This document shows, piece after piece, positions 1 to 10,483 of a stretch of 32,915 nucleotides of DNA; position 1 is the first letter of the stretch, and each line of letters opens with the position of its first letter. The notes below the pieces were generated by a model that was given only the letters and a program-made list of their open reading frames with translations, was not told where the DNA came from and searched no databases. Origin of the DNA: an uncultured Clostridium sp. (GTDB taxonomy: Bacteria > Bacillota > Clostridia > Lachnospirales > Lachnospiraceae); the NCBI GenBank assembly GCA_900555045.1, contig USJW01000048.1, positions 1 through 32,915 of the forward strand. Direction: 5' to 3'. Made by a program: the position numbers and the translations under genes.

Positions 1-38
1 CCTGCGCAGAGTCAAAGCGCAGGGCGGACGCCCCGTCT

Positions 39-80
39 GTTTCTATATTCCTGTTTCTATGTTCACATTTCTATACTCAC
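39..80. repeat. Three imperfect 14-bp tandem repeats
   Basis: Units start at 39, 53 and 67 and share the core TTTCTAT followed by a variable half. The last unit overlaps the stop codon of the antiterminator gene. No function is suggested by the sequence. The first 36 bases contain short G+C-rich inverted repeats (CCTGCG with CGCAGG) that could be part of a terminator running off the window. Confidence 0.45.
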
Positions 81-898
81 CCTTGTCCCGCCACGCGCTG
101 GATGTGGATCGCGAGAAAGCCGATCTCCTCCTGCGCCACCGGACATCTCAGCTGCCGCTCAATATCCCCGCACACCCGCTCCGCTACCTGGTACGCTCTG
201 GGGAAATTCTGCCTGGCGTAGTCCTCCATGTTCAGGTTTGCGCGCTCCCCTTTTCTGGACCTGGCGATCATATAGCGCATGTGGCTCATCAGCCGGTTGT
301 ACCCCAGCGATTTTGCGGGGAGCTGCATGCCCAACTGCTCCTCGATGGTGCGGATCCCGTCCTGCACCAGCCGGGCCAGCTCCAGAGCCTCCGCCACGTC
401 CTCCTCGGCCATGCCTCCGTGAATGTGCAGAGTGATGTAGCCCACCTCGTCCTCGGAGATCAGAACGCCCAACTCCTGCCGGATGATCTCCCTGCCTTTG
501 AGGGCCGCCTCGTACTCTCTGGAAAACAGGGCCTCGATGTCCTGCTTGAAGGGGTTGGGAAGCTCCCTGCCCTCCTTCGCGCGGCTGACCGCCAGCGCAA
601 TGTGGTCGGCCATGGCGATCAGAACATCGTGGCGGATGGGCCCTAACAGTTCCTCCGCCGTCTCGATCACCCGGGCGGTCACCTCGATGTAGGCCGGGTC
701 CAGACTGTTGACGGCCTGGAGCGCCGAGGTCTCCTTTTTCACCAGCTCATAGCGCCTGGCATCCGCCGTCCCCTCAAACCGCTGGCCCGCCCGCTTGCCG
801 AAGCCCACGCCGTTACCCAGCAGGATCACCTCCTGCTTTTTCTCTGCATCCAGGGCGAGAACCCCGTTGTTGTTTAAAACCTTGATAACCCGGTACAT
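77..898 (-). CDS. BglG/LicT-family transcriptional antiterminator
   Basis: RNA-binding antiterminator of 273 residues, a normal length for the family. The N-terminal co-antiterminator domain begins MYRVIKVLNNNGVLALD and continues with the family-typical GNGVGFGKRAG. Two PTS regulation domains follow (roughly residues 60-165 and 170-273), with conserved histidine-containing stretches such as LHIHGG and AIHIQR that PTS proteins phosphorylate in relatives. An upstream TTG-type start would add eight residues, but the ATG at 898 has a purine-rich AGGGGGGA 5-8 bases before it and matches the family N-terminus. The gene lies 39 bp downstream of the PTS permease gene, whose leader carries a matching RAT/terminator. 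It therefore very probably controls its own operon. LicT versus GlcT subtype cannot be decided. Confidence 0.93.
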   Translation of the reverse strand: MYRVIKVLNNNGVLALDAEKKQEVILLGNGVGFGKRAGQRFEGTADARRYELVKKETSALQAVNSLDPAYIEVTARVIETAEELLGPIRHDVLIAMADHIALAVSRAKEGRELPNPFKQDIEALFSREYEAALKGREIIRQELGVLISEDEVGYITLHIHGGMAEEDVAEALELARLVQDGIRTIEEQLGMQLPAKSLGYNRLMSHMRYMIARSRKGERANLNMEDYARQNFPRAYQVAERVCGDIERQLRCPVAQEEIGFLAIHIQRVAGQG

Positions 899-937
899 AC
901 AAATCCCCCCTGGCAATGTCATTCTCTACCTATTATA

Positions 938-3154
938 TCAGTACCAGGCGATCTCGTCCAGTGCCTGCACCTGTCCGGCGCGCTCCATGTGGATGGACTG
1001 TCCCTCCTTTAAACCGGTAAACACCGCCATGCAGGCGTCGGAGGCCGCGCGAGACCGGATTGTCTCCAAATCAAACTCCATGATCCGGTCGCCCCGGCTC
1101 ACCTTCTGTCCGTCCTGGACGAACACCTCAAAGCCCTCGCCGTCCAGCTTCACCGTGTCCACGCCGATGTGCAGCAGGTACTCCATCCCGTCCGCGGTCC
1201 GAAGTCCCACCGCGTGCTTTGACGGGAACACAAACATGACCTCCCCGTCCTCCGGGGCCAGCACCTGCCCGCTCTCCGGCATCACCATGTATCCGTCGCC
1301 CATCATCCGGCTGGCGAACGCCTCGTCCGGCGCCTCCGTGATGGGGTATACCCGGCCGGTGAAGGGAGAATTGAGGGTGTGGCGCGCAGGGGAGGCGGAG
1401 GGCGCTGGCGCAGCGGATCCCTCCGGCCCGGCAACTTCTTCCCCCCCAGCAGCTCCCTTCGACGCCACCCCGGCAGCTCTCCCCGGTGCCGCCTCAGCAT
1501 CCCTCTCCGGTGCCGCCTCAGCAGTCTCCTCGCCAACCTGCTCCAGGTACGCCTCCAGCTCTGCCTTGATCACCGTCACATTCGGCCCGTAGATCACCTG
1601 GACGCCCTGGCCCTTCAAAATCATGCCCACAGCGCCCGTGGCCTTTAAGCCCTTCTCGTCCACAAGCCCGGGATCCGCCACAGAGCAGCGCAGCCTGGTG
1701 GCGCAGCAGTCCACGGAGGTGATATTCTTCTTTCCGCCCAGGAACCGCGCGATGTCTGCGCTGCGCTCATCCACCGCCAAAGCGCCGCCCTGCCCGGACA
1801 CCGCCGTGCGCTTGGCGTTCACATCCGCCTTGGTGTACAGGCGGGTCTCCTCATCCTCGTCCTCCCGCCCGGGAGTCTTCAGGTTGAACTTCTTGATCAG
1901 AAAGCTGAAAATAAAGTAGTACAAAAAGAAGTATACGATTCCCACCGGGATGATGCGAAGCCAGCTGGTCTTCTCATTGCCCTGCATAATTCCAAAGATT
2001 AAGAGGTCCAAAAGCCCACCGGAGAAGGTCAGTCCCACCGCGATGTTCAAGATGTGGGCGATCATGTAGGCCGCGCCCGCCAGAACCACCTGCACGCCGA
2101 ACAGCATGGGGGCCACGAACAGGAACGAGAACTCGATGGGCTCCGTGATCCCCGTCAGCATACAGGTCAACGCCGCGGAGAGCAGCAGTCCGCCGGCCGC
2201 CCGCTTCTTCTCCGGCTTCGCACAGCGGTACATCGCCAGCGCCGCCCCGGGAAGTCCGAAGATCATAAAGATAAACTCGCCGGAGAAATACCGGGTGGCG
2301 TCCGCGCTAAAGTGCGCCACGTTGGAGGAGGCCAGCTGTGCGAAGAAAATGTTCTGTCCCCCCTGGATCAGATTTCCGTCCACCATCATGCTGCCGCCCA
2401 CGGCCGTCTGCCAGAAGGGCAGGTAAAACACGTGGTGCAGGCCGAAGGGGATCAGCGCGCGCTTTACGATTCCGAAAATCAGCGTCCCCACATACCCTGT
2501 GCCGGTCACCAGGCCGCCCAGCGCGAAAATTGCGCCCTGCACTGCGGGCCAGATGAAATACATCAGAATTCCCACAAACACGTAGGTGACTGTGGAGATA
2601 ATGGGCACGAAGCGGGATCCCCCGAAGAAGGACAGGGCGTTCGGCAGCACGATCTTGTGGAAGCGGTTGTGCAACGCCGCCACGCCCAGGCCCACGATGA
2701 TTCCTCCGAACACGCCCATCTGAAGGGTTGGGATTCCCAGCACGTTTGTGATGGTCCCCTCCAGGACGCCGTCCGCCACGCTGCCGTCCGCCAGCACCTT
2801 GCCCGTGTTCTGCAAAACCGCGCTGATGGAGATGTTCATCACCAGAAACGCGATCATCGCGGACAGGGCGGCCACCTCCTTCTCCGCCTTCGCCATGCCG
2901 ATGGCCACGCCCACGGCGAAAATAATCGGCAGGTTGTCAAAGATTACGCTGCCCGCCTTGCTCATGATGGTGAGCAGCGCGTGGAGCAGGGTTCCATCCC
3001 CCAAAAAGCCCTCCAGTCCGTAGGTTGCGATTGTGGTCGCGTTGGTGAAGGAGCTGCCGACTCCCAGCAGAAGTCCCGCCACCGGCAGGATGGCGATGGG
3101 CAGCATAAAGCTTCTTCCCACCCGCTGCAGTACACTGAATATCTTATCTCTCAT
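938..3154 (-). CDS. PTS system EIICBA permease, glucose/N-acetylglucosamine/maltose family
   Basis: A 738-residue fused sugar permease that imports and phosphorylates a hexose or hexoside. Order is EIIC (about 1-425, multiple membrane segments, GITEPIEF motif at 335-342), EIIB (about 465-540, phospho-cysteine in CCATRLR, probably C484) and EIIA (about 593-738, with H647 in PSKHAVG and phospho-accepting H662 in LLHIGVDTV). The EIIB-EIIA linker (about 541-592) is Ala/Glu/Pro-rich, partly from a 24-bp duplication. GGGAAG lies just upstream of the ATG. The leader holds a promoter, RAT and terminator, so expression should depend on the downstream antiterminator. Motifs such as IPFGLHHVFYLPFW indicate the glucose superfamily but do not fix the sugar. 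Confidence is high for family and low for substrate. Confidence 0.93.
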   Translation of the reverse strand: MRDKIFSVLQRVGRSFMLPIAILPVAGLLLGVGSSFTNATTIATYGLEGFLGDGTLLHALLTIMSKAGSVIFDNLPIIFAVGVAIGMAKAEKEVAALSAMIAFLVMNISISAVLQNTGKVLADGSVADGVLEGTITNVLGIPTLQMGVFGGIIVGLGVAALHNRFHKIVLPNALSFFGGSRFVPIISTVTYVFVGILMYFIWPAVQGAIFALGGLVTGTGYVGTLIFGIVKRALIPFGLHHVFYLPFWQTAVGGSMMVDGNLIQGGQNIFFAQLASSNVAHFSADATRYFSGEFIFMIFGLPGAALAMYRCAKPEKKRAAGGLLLSAALTCMLTGITEPIEFSFLFVAPMLFGVQVVLAGAAYMIAHILNIAVGLTFSGGLLDLLIFGIMQGNEKTSWLRIIPVGIVYFFLYYFIFSFLIKKFNLKTPGREDEDEETRLYTKADVNAKRTAVSGQGGALAVDERSADIARFLGGKKNITSVDCCATRLRCSVADPGLVDEKGLKATGAVGMILKGQGVQVIYGPNVTVIKAELEAYLEQVGEETAEAAPERDAEAAPGRAAGVASKGAAGGEEVAGPEGSAAPAPSASPARHTLNSPFTGRVYPITEAPDEAFASRMMGDGYMVMPESGQVLAPEDGEVMFVFPSKHAVGLRTADGMEYLLHIGVDTVKLDGEGFEVFVQDGQKVSRGDRIMEFDLETIRSRAASDACMAVFTGLKEGQSIHMERAGQVQALDEIAWY
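1479..1526. repeat. Tandem 24-bp duplication in the EIIB-EIIA linker
   Basis: Two adjacent 24-bp units (1479-1502 and 1503-1526) share the core CCGGTGCCGCCTCAGCA and differ at a few positions. They encode repeated Glu-Ala-Ala-Pro stretches of the flexible linker, so repeat number could vary without breaking the protein. Confidence 0.7.
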
Positions 3155-3201
3155 CTCTTCCCATTCCTTTCTTTTCGCGCGCCCCAGCCACGATACACAA
3201 C

Positions 3202-3253
3202 AAAAAAGGCACTAACTAATAAGAACATTTCCATGTTCCTAATAGCTAATGCC
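3202..3253 (-). terminator. Leader terminator regulated by antitermination (PTS operon)
   Basis: On the minus strand a 21-bp stem (arms 3253-3233 and 3228-3208) with one U-U mismatch, a few G-U pairs and a GGAA loop is followed by six T (3207-3202). It lies between the promoter and the permease start. Its 5' arm overlaps the RAT element by about 10 bases, so protein binding to the RAT would prevent the terminator from folding. Confidence 0.9.
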
Positions 3254-3272
3254 TGCATGACCAGTAACACAC
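3244..3272 (-). promoter_or_regulatory. Ribonucleic antiterminator (RAT) site
   Basis: The minus strand reads TGTTACTGG then a short spacer and GCAGGCATTAGC. It resembles the RAT sequences bound by SacT/SacY/LicT-type proteins, which carry TGTTACTG and GCAGGC on the two sides of a short hairpin. The 3' half is shared with the terminator stem. The presumed ligand is the antiterminator encoded at 77-898. Confidence 0.87.
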
Positions 3273-3296
3273 TTTGATTTTATTTGAACTGGGTAT

Positions 3297-3326
3297 AGTA
3301 TAAACAGAAACCCAAGCAATTGTCAA
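3297..3326 (-). promoter_or_regulatory. Promoter of the PTS-antiterminator operon
   Basis: A perfect -35 TTGACA (3326-3321) and a -10 TATACT (3302-3297) are separated by 18 bp. Transcription would begin near 3290, giving a leader of about 135 nt that contains the RAT and terminator. A strong constitutive core promoter followed by conditional termination is the normal design for this family. Confidence 0.8.
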
Positions 3327-3396
3327 TTTCAATTAATCACAAAATTGCAAACCGTTTTTTGTAGACTTTTCACAATACTCTTTCCGCACATACCGC

Positions 3397-3425
3397 TTGT
3401 ATCCCGGAATCTTCCCACTTATAAT
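3397..3425 (+). promoter_or_regulatory. Promoter of the HxlR-family regulator gene
   Basis: A consensus -10 TATAAT (3420-3425) stands 17 bp from a poor -35 TTGTAT (3397-3402). The -10 and its downstream bases (TATAATGGAG) are repeated exactly at the promoter of the next gene, which suggests coordinated control. Confidence 0.6.
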
Positions 3426-3453
3426 GGAGTGAGAACAAAAAGGAGGACACACT

Positions 3454-3810
3454 ATGAAACTTCGCAGCCAGTACACCTGTCCGCTGGAGCTGACACACGA
3501 CATCATCAAGGGAAAATGGAAGCCGATCATTCTCTGGCAGCTGAGCAAGGGCACCTCCTCCCTCTCCCTCCTGGAGCGGTCCATCGCGGGGATCAGCCGC
3601 AAGATGCTGCTCCAGCATCTGCGGGAGCTGGCAGAGTACGGGGTGGTTGGCAAGACCAGCTACGAGGGATACCCCCTGAAGGTGGACTATTTTCTGACGG
3701 ACCGCGGAAAAAAGCTGTTCGAGGCCGTCTCCATCCTCCAGAGCGTGGGAATCGAGCTCATGCTGGAGGACAACCGGGAGGATTTCCTGCGCCAGAAGGG
3801 GCTTTTATAG
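3454..3810 (+). CDS. HxlR-family winged-helix transcriptional regulator
   Basis: A 118-residue MarR/HxlR-like dimeric DNA-binding protein of typical family length. Characteristic stretches are CPLELTHDIIKGKWKPIILW (residues 9-28), the recognition region GISRKMLLQHLRELAEYGVV and the wing ending in YFLTDRGKKL. The cysteine at position 9 occupies the place of the redox-sensing N-terminal cysteine of YodB/HypR-type members, so thiol or quinone stress sensing is plausible but unproven. AAGGAGG lies about 9 bases before the ATG. The next plus-strand gene encodes a small flavin-binding-type protein and is the likely target along with the regulator's own gene. Confidence 0.9.
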   Translation: MKLRSQYTCPLELTHDIIKGKWKPIILWQLSKGTSSLSLLERSIAGISRKMLLQHLRELAEYGVVGKTSYEGYPLKVDYFLTDRGKKLFEAVSILQSVGIELMLEDNREDFLRQKGLL

Positions 3811-3828
3811 TTACAAAAAAGTGCCTTC

Positions 3829-3857
3829 TTTACGCCTCATGGCCCTTCGCCTATAAT
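3829..3857 (+). promoter_or_regulatory. Promoter of the split-barrel flavoprotein gene
   Basis: TATAAT (3852-3857) with a weak -35 TTTACG (3829-3834) and 17-bp spacing. The sequence TATAATGGAG is identical to that upstream of the regulator gene. No terminator is visible between the two genes, so read-through is also possible. Confidence 0.55.
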
Positions 3858-3880
3858 GGAGCCAAAAGGAGGCGTACTCT

Positions 3881-4324
3881 ATGAGAGATGCAGAAAAAAC
3901 CATCGGAAATCTGATCGACCACCAGAATGTCTCGTTCATCAGCTCCGTGGACGAAAACGGTTTTCCCAACACCAAGGCCATGCTGCCGCCCAGAAAGCGG
4001 GAGGGCATCCATGTCTTCTACTTCACCACCAACACCTCGAGCATGCGGGTTAAGCAGTACCGAAAGGCCCCCAAGGCCTGTATCTATTTCTGTGACCCCC
4101 GCTTTTTCCGGGGCGTCATGCTCACCGGCACCATGGAGGTGCTGACGGACAGCGGTTCCAAGGAGATGATCTGGCGGAACGGGGACACGATGTACTACCC
4201 CGGCGGCGTCACGGACCCGGACTACTGTGTCCTCAAGTTCACCGCTGACCAGGGACGTTTTTACAGTAATTTCCATTCAGAGTCCTTCCCGGTCGGCGAA
4301 GCCTCAGAAAACCCGGACCAGTGA
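3881..4324 (+). CDS. Pyridoxamine 5'-phosphate oxidase-family (FMN-binding split barrel) protein
   Basis: A 147-residue protein resembling general-stress-protein-26-like members of the PNPOx family. The motifs VSFISSVDENGFPNTKAM (near residues 16-33), VFYFTTNTSSMRVKQ and ACIYFCD fit the FMN-binding split barrel. Relatives bind FMN or F420 and often act as reductases, but the substrate cannot be predicted. AAAAGGAGG precedes the ATG at good spacing. The HxlR regulator directly upstream, with a promoter of the same form, suggests a small redox-responsive module. A strong hairpin follows the gene. True pyridoxine biosynthesis is unlikely given the short length and context. Confidence 0.85.
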   Translation: MRDAEKTIGNLIDHQNVSFISSVDENGFPNTKAMLPPRKREGIHVFYFTTNTSSMRVKQYRKAPKACIYFCDPRFFRGVMLTGTMEVLTDSGSKEMIWRNGDTMYYPGGVTDPDYCVLKFTADQGRFYSNFHSESFPVGEASENPDQ

Positions 4325-4357
4325 CCGCTCCGCGCCTTTTTGCGGCGGTCCATCGAA

Positions 4358-4404
4358 AAATCAGGCGTCCCGGCGGTGTCACACCGCGCCGGGGCGCCTG
4401 ATTT
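4358..4404. terminator. Bidirectional intrinsic terminator between convergent genes
   Basis: A 17-bp stem (AAATCAGGCGTCCCGGC with its complement, one G-U pair) encloses a loop that can pair further (GGTG/CACC). On the minus strand the stem runs into five T, a good terminator for the sensor kinase gene ending at 4419. On the plus strand the T-tract is shorter. Confidence 0.85.
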
Positions 4405-4418
4405 GGCTTTCTGTTCTG

Positions 4419-8024
<3,606 letters not shown>

Positions 8025-8095
8025 AACAAATCTCCTCTTTTGTCCCCATCCTGCCTTTTTAGGGACAGCGCGAACTTTTTTTCACCGATCCAACC

Positions 8096-8109
8096 GTTAC
8101 AATTGTAAC
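8096..8109. promoter_or_regulatory. Palindromic operator-like site upstream of the sensor kinase
   Basis: GTTACAATTGTAAC is a perfect 14-bp palindrome in the A+T-rich spacer between moeA and the kinase gene. A second inverted repeat, TTAACA-CAT-TGTTAA, lies at 8135-8149. I see no convincing -35/-10 pair, so the exact promoter is open. Confidence 0.4.
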
Positions 8110-8187
8110 TATTTTCATATGTATTCAATTGATTTTAACACATTGTTAACGGAAAGACAACGCCTTTAGGCCCCAATTTCCATTTTT

Positions 8188-9456
8188 CTACAGCAGAATC
8201 ACCCGCACGCGGCCGCCGGGCTCCACCGCCTCCGTGCCGGCCGGAATGTCCACCAGGCAATTGCAGCCGGACATGGAGCTCAAAATTCCGGAGGCGTGCT
8301 TTTTCACCTCCGGGATCTCCACCGATCCGTCCCGGAACACGCCCCGAAGGAACCGCCTGGAGGGGCTGGCCTTGGGGAATCCCTGGGTCAGCGCTCCATC
8401 ACACGCGGACGGCACCAGGGCGGGGGTGTGCCCCATCTTTGCCAGAAGCGGGCGCACCAAAAGCTCACAGTCCGCCAGCGCGCCGAAGGGATTTCCGGAC
8501 AGGCTGACCACCGGAATTCCACCGATCTCTGAGCCGATGGTCGGCATCCCCGGCTTCATGCGGATCTTCCAGAACAGGCGTCTGGCCCCGGTGACGGCCA
8601 GGGCCTCGTGCATGATGTCCTTCTTGCCCACCGACACGCCGCCCGTAGTGATGATTAGGTCCACCTGGCCGGCCGCCTGGCTCAAGAGCTCCGCCATCAC
8701 CTCCGGCCGATCCGGGACTCTCCGAAGGATCGGAATCTGCGCCCCCAGCTCCCGCAGCCGGGCCGCCAGGAAGTACAGGTTGTTGTCGTAAATCTTGCCC
8801 GGCCCCAGCTCTGTTCCCGGCTCCGCCAGCTCGTCCCCCGTCGCGAACACCGCCGCCCGCACCTGGCGGTAGACCTTCACCCGGTCTCTTCCAAGCCCGG
8901 CCAAAATCCCGGTCTCCACGTAGGTGAGACGGGTGCCCTCACAGAGAATCCGCGTCCCCGCCTTAATGTCCTCCCCCTTGAAGCAGTAATTTCTCCACGG
9001 CGCGCAAGGGCGGTACACCTTCACGGTCTCCTCGCCGTAATCCGTGTGCTCCTGGTAGACGCAACAGTCCGCGCCCGCCGGGATGGCCGCTCCGGTCATG
9101 ATGCGCATCGCCTGCCCCGGCTCAAGACGGCTGTCGAACCAACCGCCCGCGTCCACCTCGCCGATCACCGTGAGGACCGCCGGGCTCTCCTCGCTGGCAT
9201 CTGCAATGTCCGCGCTCCTCACCGCGTATCCGTCCACAGGCGCGCGGTCAAAGGGCGGATTGTCAAAACTTGCGAAGACATCCTCCGCCAAAATGCGCCC
9301 CCCGCACTCTAACAGGGGGATCTCCTCCGTGTCTCTGATTTCAGAGCAGCAGGAAAGCAACAGCTCCGAGGCCTCTTCCAGGGACACCCGGTCCGCCGCC
9401 CCGCGAAAATCCGCTGCCGCTGCCCCGCTCTTTTCTCCCTCATTCTCCGCTCTCAT
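8188..9456 (-). CDS. moeA: Molybdopterin molybdenumtransferase MoeA
   Basis: A 422-residue enzyme that inserts molybdate into adenylylated molybdopterin. Typical features are VSLEEASELLLSC at the N-terminus, FDNPPFDRAPVDGYAVRSAD, the MogA-like core with TTGGVSVGKKDIMHEAL, FWKIRMKPGMP and SLSGNPFGAL, and a C-terminal barrel ending in VRVILL. The open frame reaches upstream to a TTG at 9531 without a binding site; the ATG at 9456 has AGGAGGAG at good distance and is preferred. It is the last gene of the molybdoenzyme operon, 88 bp after the transporter gene. The gap contains an imperfect hairpin (about 9491-9519) without a T-tract, perhaps an mRNA-processing structure. Its position supports a dedicated cofactor supply for the molybdoenzyme. 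Confidence 0.93.
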   Translation of the reverse strand: MRAENEGEKSGAAAADFRGAADRVSLEEASELLLSCCSEIRDTEEIPLLECGGRILAEDVFASFDNPPFDRAPVDGYAVRSADIADASEESPAVLTVIGEVDAGGWFDSRLEPGQAMRIMTGAAIPAGADCCVYQEHTDYGEETVKVYRPCAPWRNYCFKGEDIKAGTRILCEGTRLTYVETGILAGLGRDRVKVYRQVRAAVFATGDELAEPGTELGPGKIYDNNLYFLAARLRELGAQIPILRRVPDRPEVMAELLSQAAGQVDLIITTGGVSVGKKDIMHEALAVTGARRLFWKIRMKPGMPTIGSEIGGIPVVSLSGNPFGALADCELLVRPLLAKMGHTPALVPSACDGALTQGFPKASPSRRFLRGVFRDGSVEIPEVKKHASGILSSMSGCNCLVDIPAGTEAVEPGGRVRVILL

Positions 9457-9544
9457 GGGTTCACTCCTCCTCATCCTCTGCACAAACTCAGCCGGTGTGG
9501 ATTTCACCCACGCCGGCCGGTATTCGATCAATTCTTGTTCGGCT

Positions 9545-10483
9545 TTACGCCGTCTGCTTCGCGCTGGCTCTCCACATCATGAAGAAGCGCAGCAGCACCA
9601 TTCCAATTATAGCAGTAGTCAGATAAATTTGGAAGCCCGCAATCTGCTTAATTACATTTGAGAGCAGCTCCTGGCCGATCCCGCCGAAGTAAGCGGAGGC
9701 CTTGTTGGAGGCCACGATTCCGATGGCCATGGGGAAGGTGAGCCCCGCAAAGCCCGGCGCAAAGGGCACGGAGTAGAAGGCCGGGAGCTTAATCACGATG
9801 AACGTGAGGGAGGCCATCACGCATACCGTCAGGATCGCCACAACGGCGGTGACGGGCTCCTTCACCACATTTAAGTAGCTCACCAGGCAAAGGCTGCAGG
9901 GAGCCAGCACGATGGCCTGGGTGTGGAAGGCCGCGGGCTTCACCTCGCGGGTGGCCAGGCGCCACACCATGAAGGGGATGGTGACGGTGTAGATGAACAG
10001 GCCCCAGCAAAGCACGGCCTTCGCCATCAGAGGCGGCAGCACGGCCGCTCCGGCCACGGTGGACACCATAATCCCGTTGAAGGTCACGAACCAGCTGGGC
10101 ACAAAGGTGTCTAAGTTCACGCCGTGGAACACGTTCCGCCAGAGGAAAATCAGGATATGTACCGCGTGGATGCACACCGCCGCGATGAGGATGATCCGCA
10201 TGGGGCCGGGGATCCAGTCCCTGTAATAGCTGGTCAGGATCATGGTCACCATGGTCAGCCCGGCGTACAGGCTGGCCGGGATGGTATTTTTGTACTCGTT
10301 GTTCACCACCGCGGGGTAGCGGATGATCTTCGCGAAATAGCACACCAGCACCACGGTGGAGACCCACATGGTCAGATGGCGCACCCAGTCATATCCCAGG
10401 GACTGGTACACGTTGGAAAGGGTCGCTGCCCCCAGCATGGTGGGCACAATTGCGATGGGCATATTTTTTAATTTTCCGTTCAT
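9545..10483 (-). CDS. TDT-family (TehA/SLAC1/Ssu1-like) anion transporter
   Basis: A 312-residue integral membrane protein with about ten hydrophobic segments spread evenly along its length. The opening NMPIAIVPTMLGAATLSNVY and the segment APGFAGLTFPMAIGIVASNK resemble the TDT family. Characterised relatives carry tellurite-related substrates or C4-dicarboxylates (TehA, Mae1), sulfite (Ssu1), or chloride and nitrate (plant SLAC1). The start abuts the stop of the preceding flavoprotein gene (GTAAATG), indicating co-translation. Given the neighbours, transport of nitrate, nitrite or sulfite is a better inference than tellurite resistance. The substrate is not readable from the sequence. Confidence 0.85.
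   Translation of the reverse strand: MNGKLKNMPIAIVPTMLGAATLSNVYQSLGYDWVRHLTMWVSTVVLVCYFAKIIRYPAVVNNEYKNTIPASLYAGLTMVTMILTSYYRDWIPGPMRIILIAAVCIHAVHILIFLWRNVFHGVNLDTFVPSWFVTFNGIMVSTVAGAAVLPPLMAKAVLCWGLFIYTVTIPFMVWRLATREVKPAAFHTQAIVLAPCSLCLVSYLNVVKEPVTAVVAILTVCVMASLTFIVIKLPAFYSVPFAPGFAGLTFPMAIGIVASNKASAYFGGIGQELLSNVIKQIAGFQIYLTTAIIGMVLLRFFMMWRASAKQTA

Noticed and set aside
2054..3277. Long plus-strand open frame (407 codons) opposite the PTS permease
   Set aside because: Antisense to a clear permease gene; the composition (rich in His, Gln, Arg, Asp) is typical of a mirror frame of G+C-rich DNA, and there is no recognisable domain or binding site.
8188..9531. Longer MoeA starting at the TTG at 9531
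   Set aside because: No ribosome binding site there; the ATG at 9456 has a strong one and fits the family N-terminus.
9545..10483. Tellurite resistance as the function of the TDT protein
   Set aside because: Only the family name suggests it; no other tellurite gene is nearby and the operon context favours other anions.
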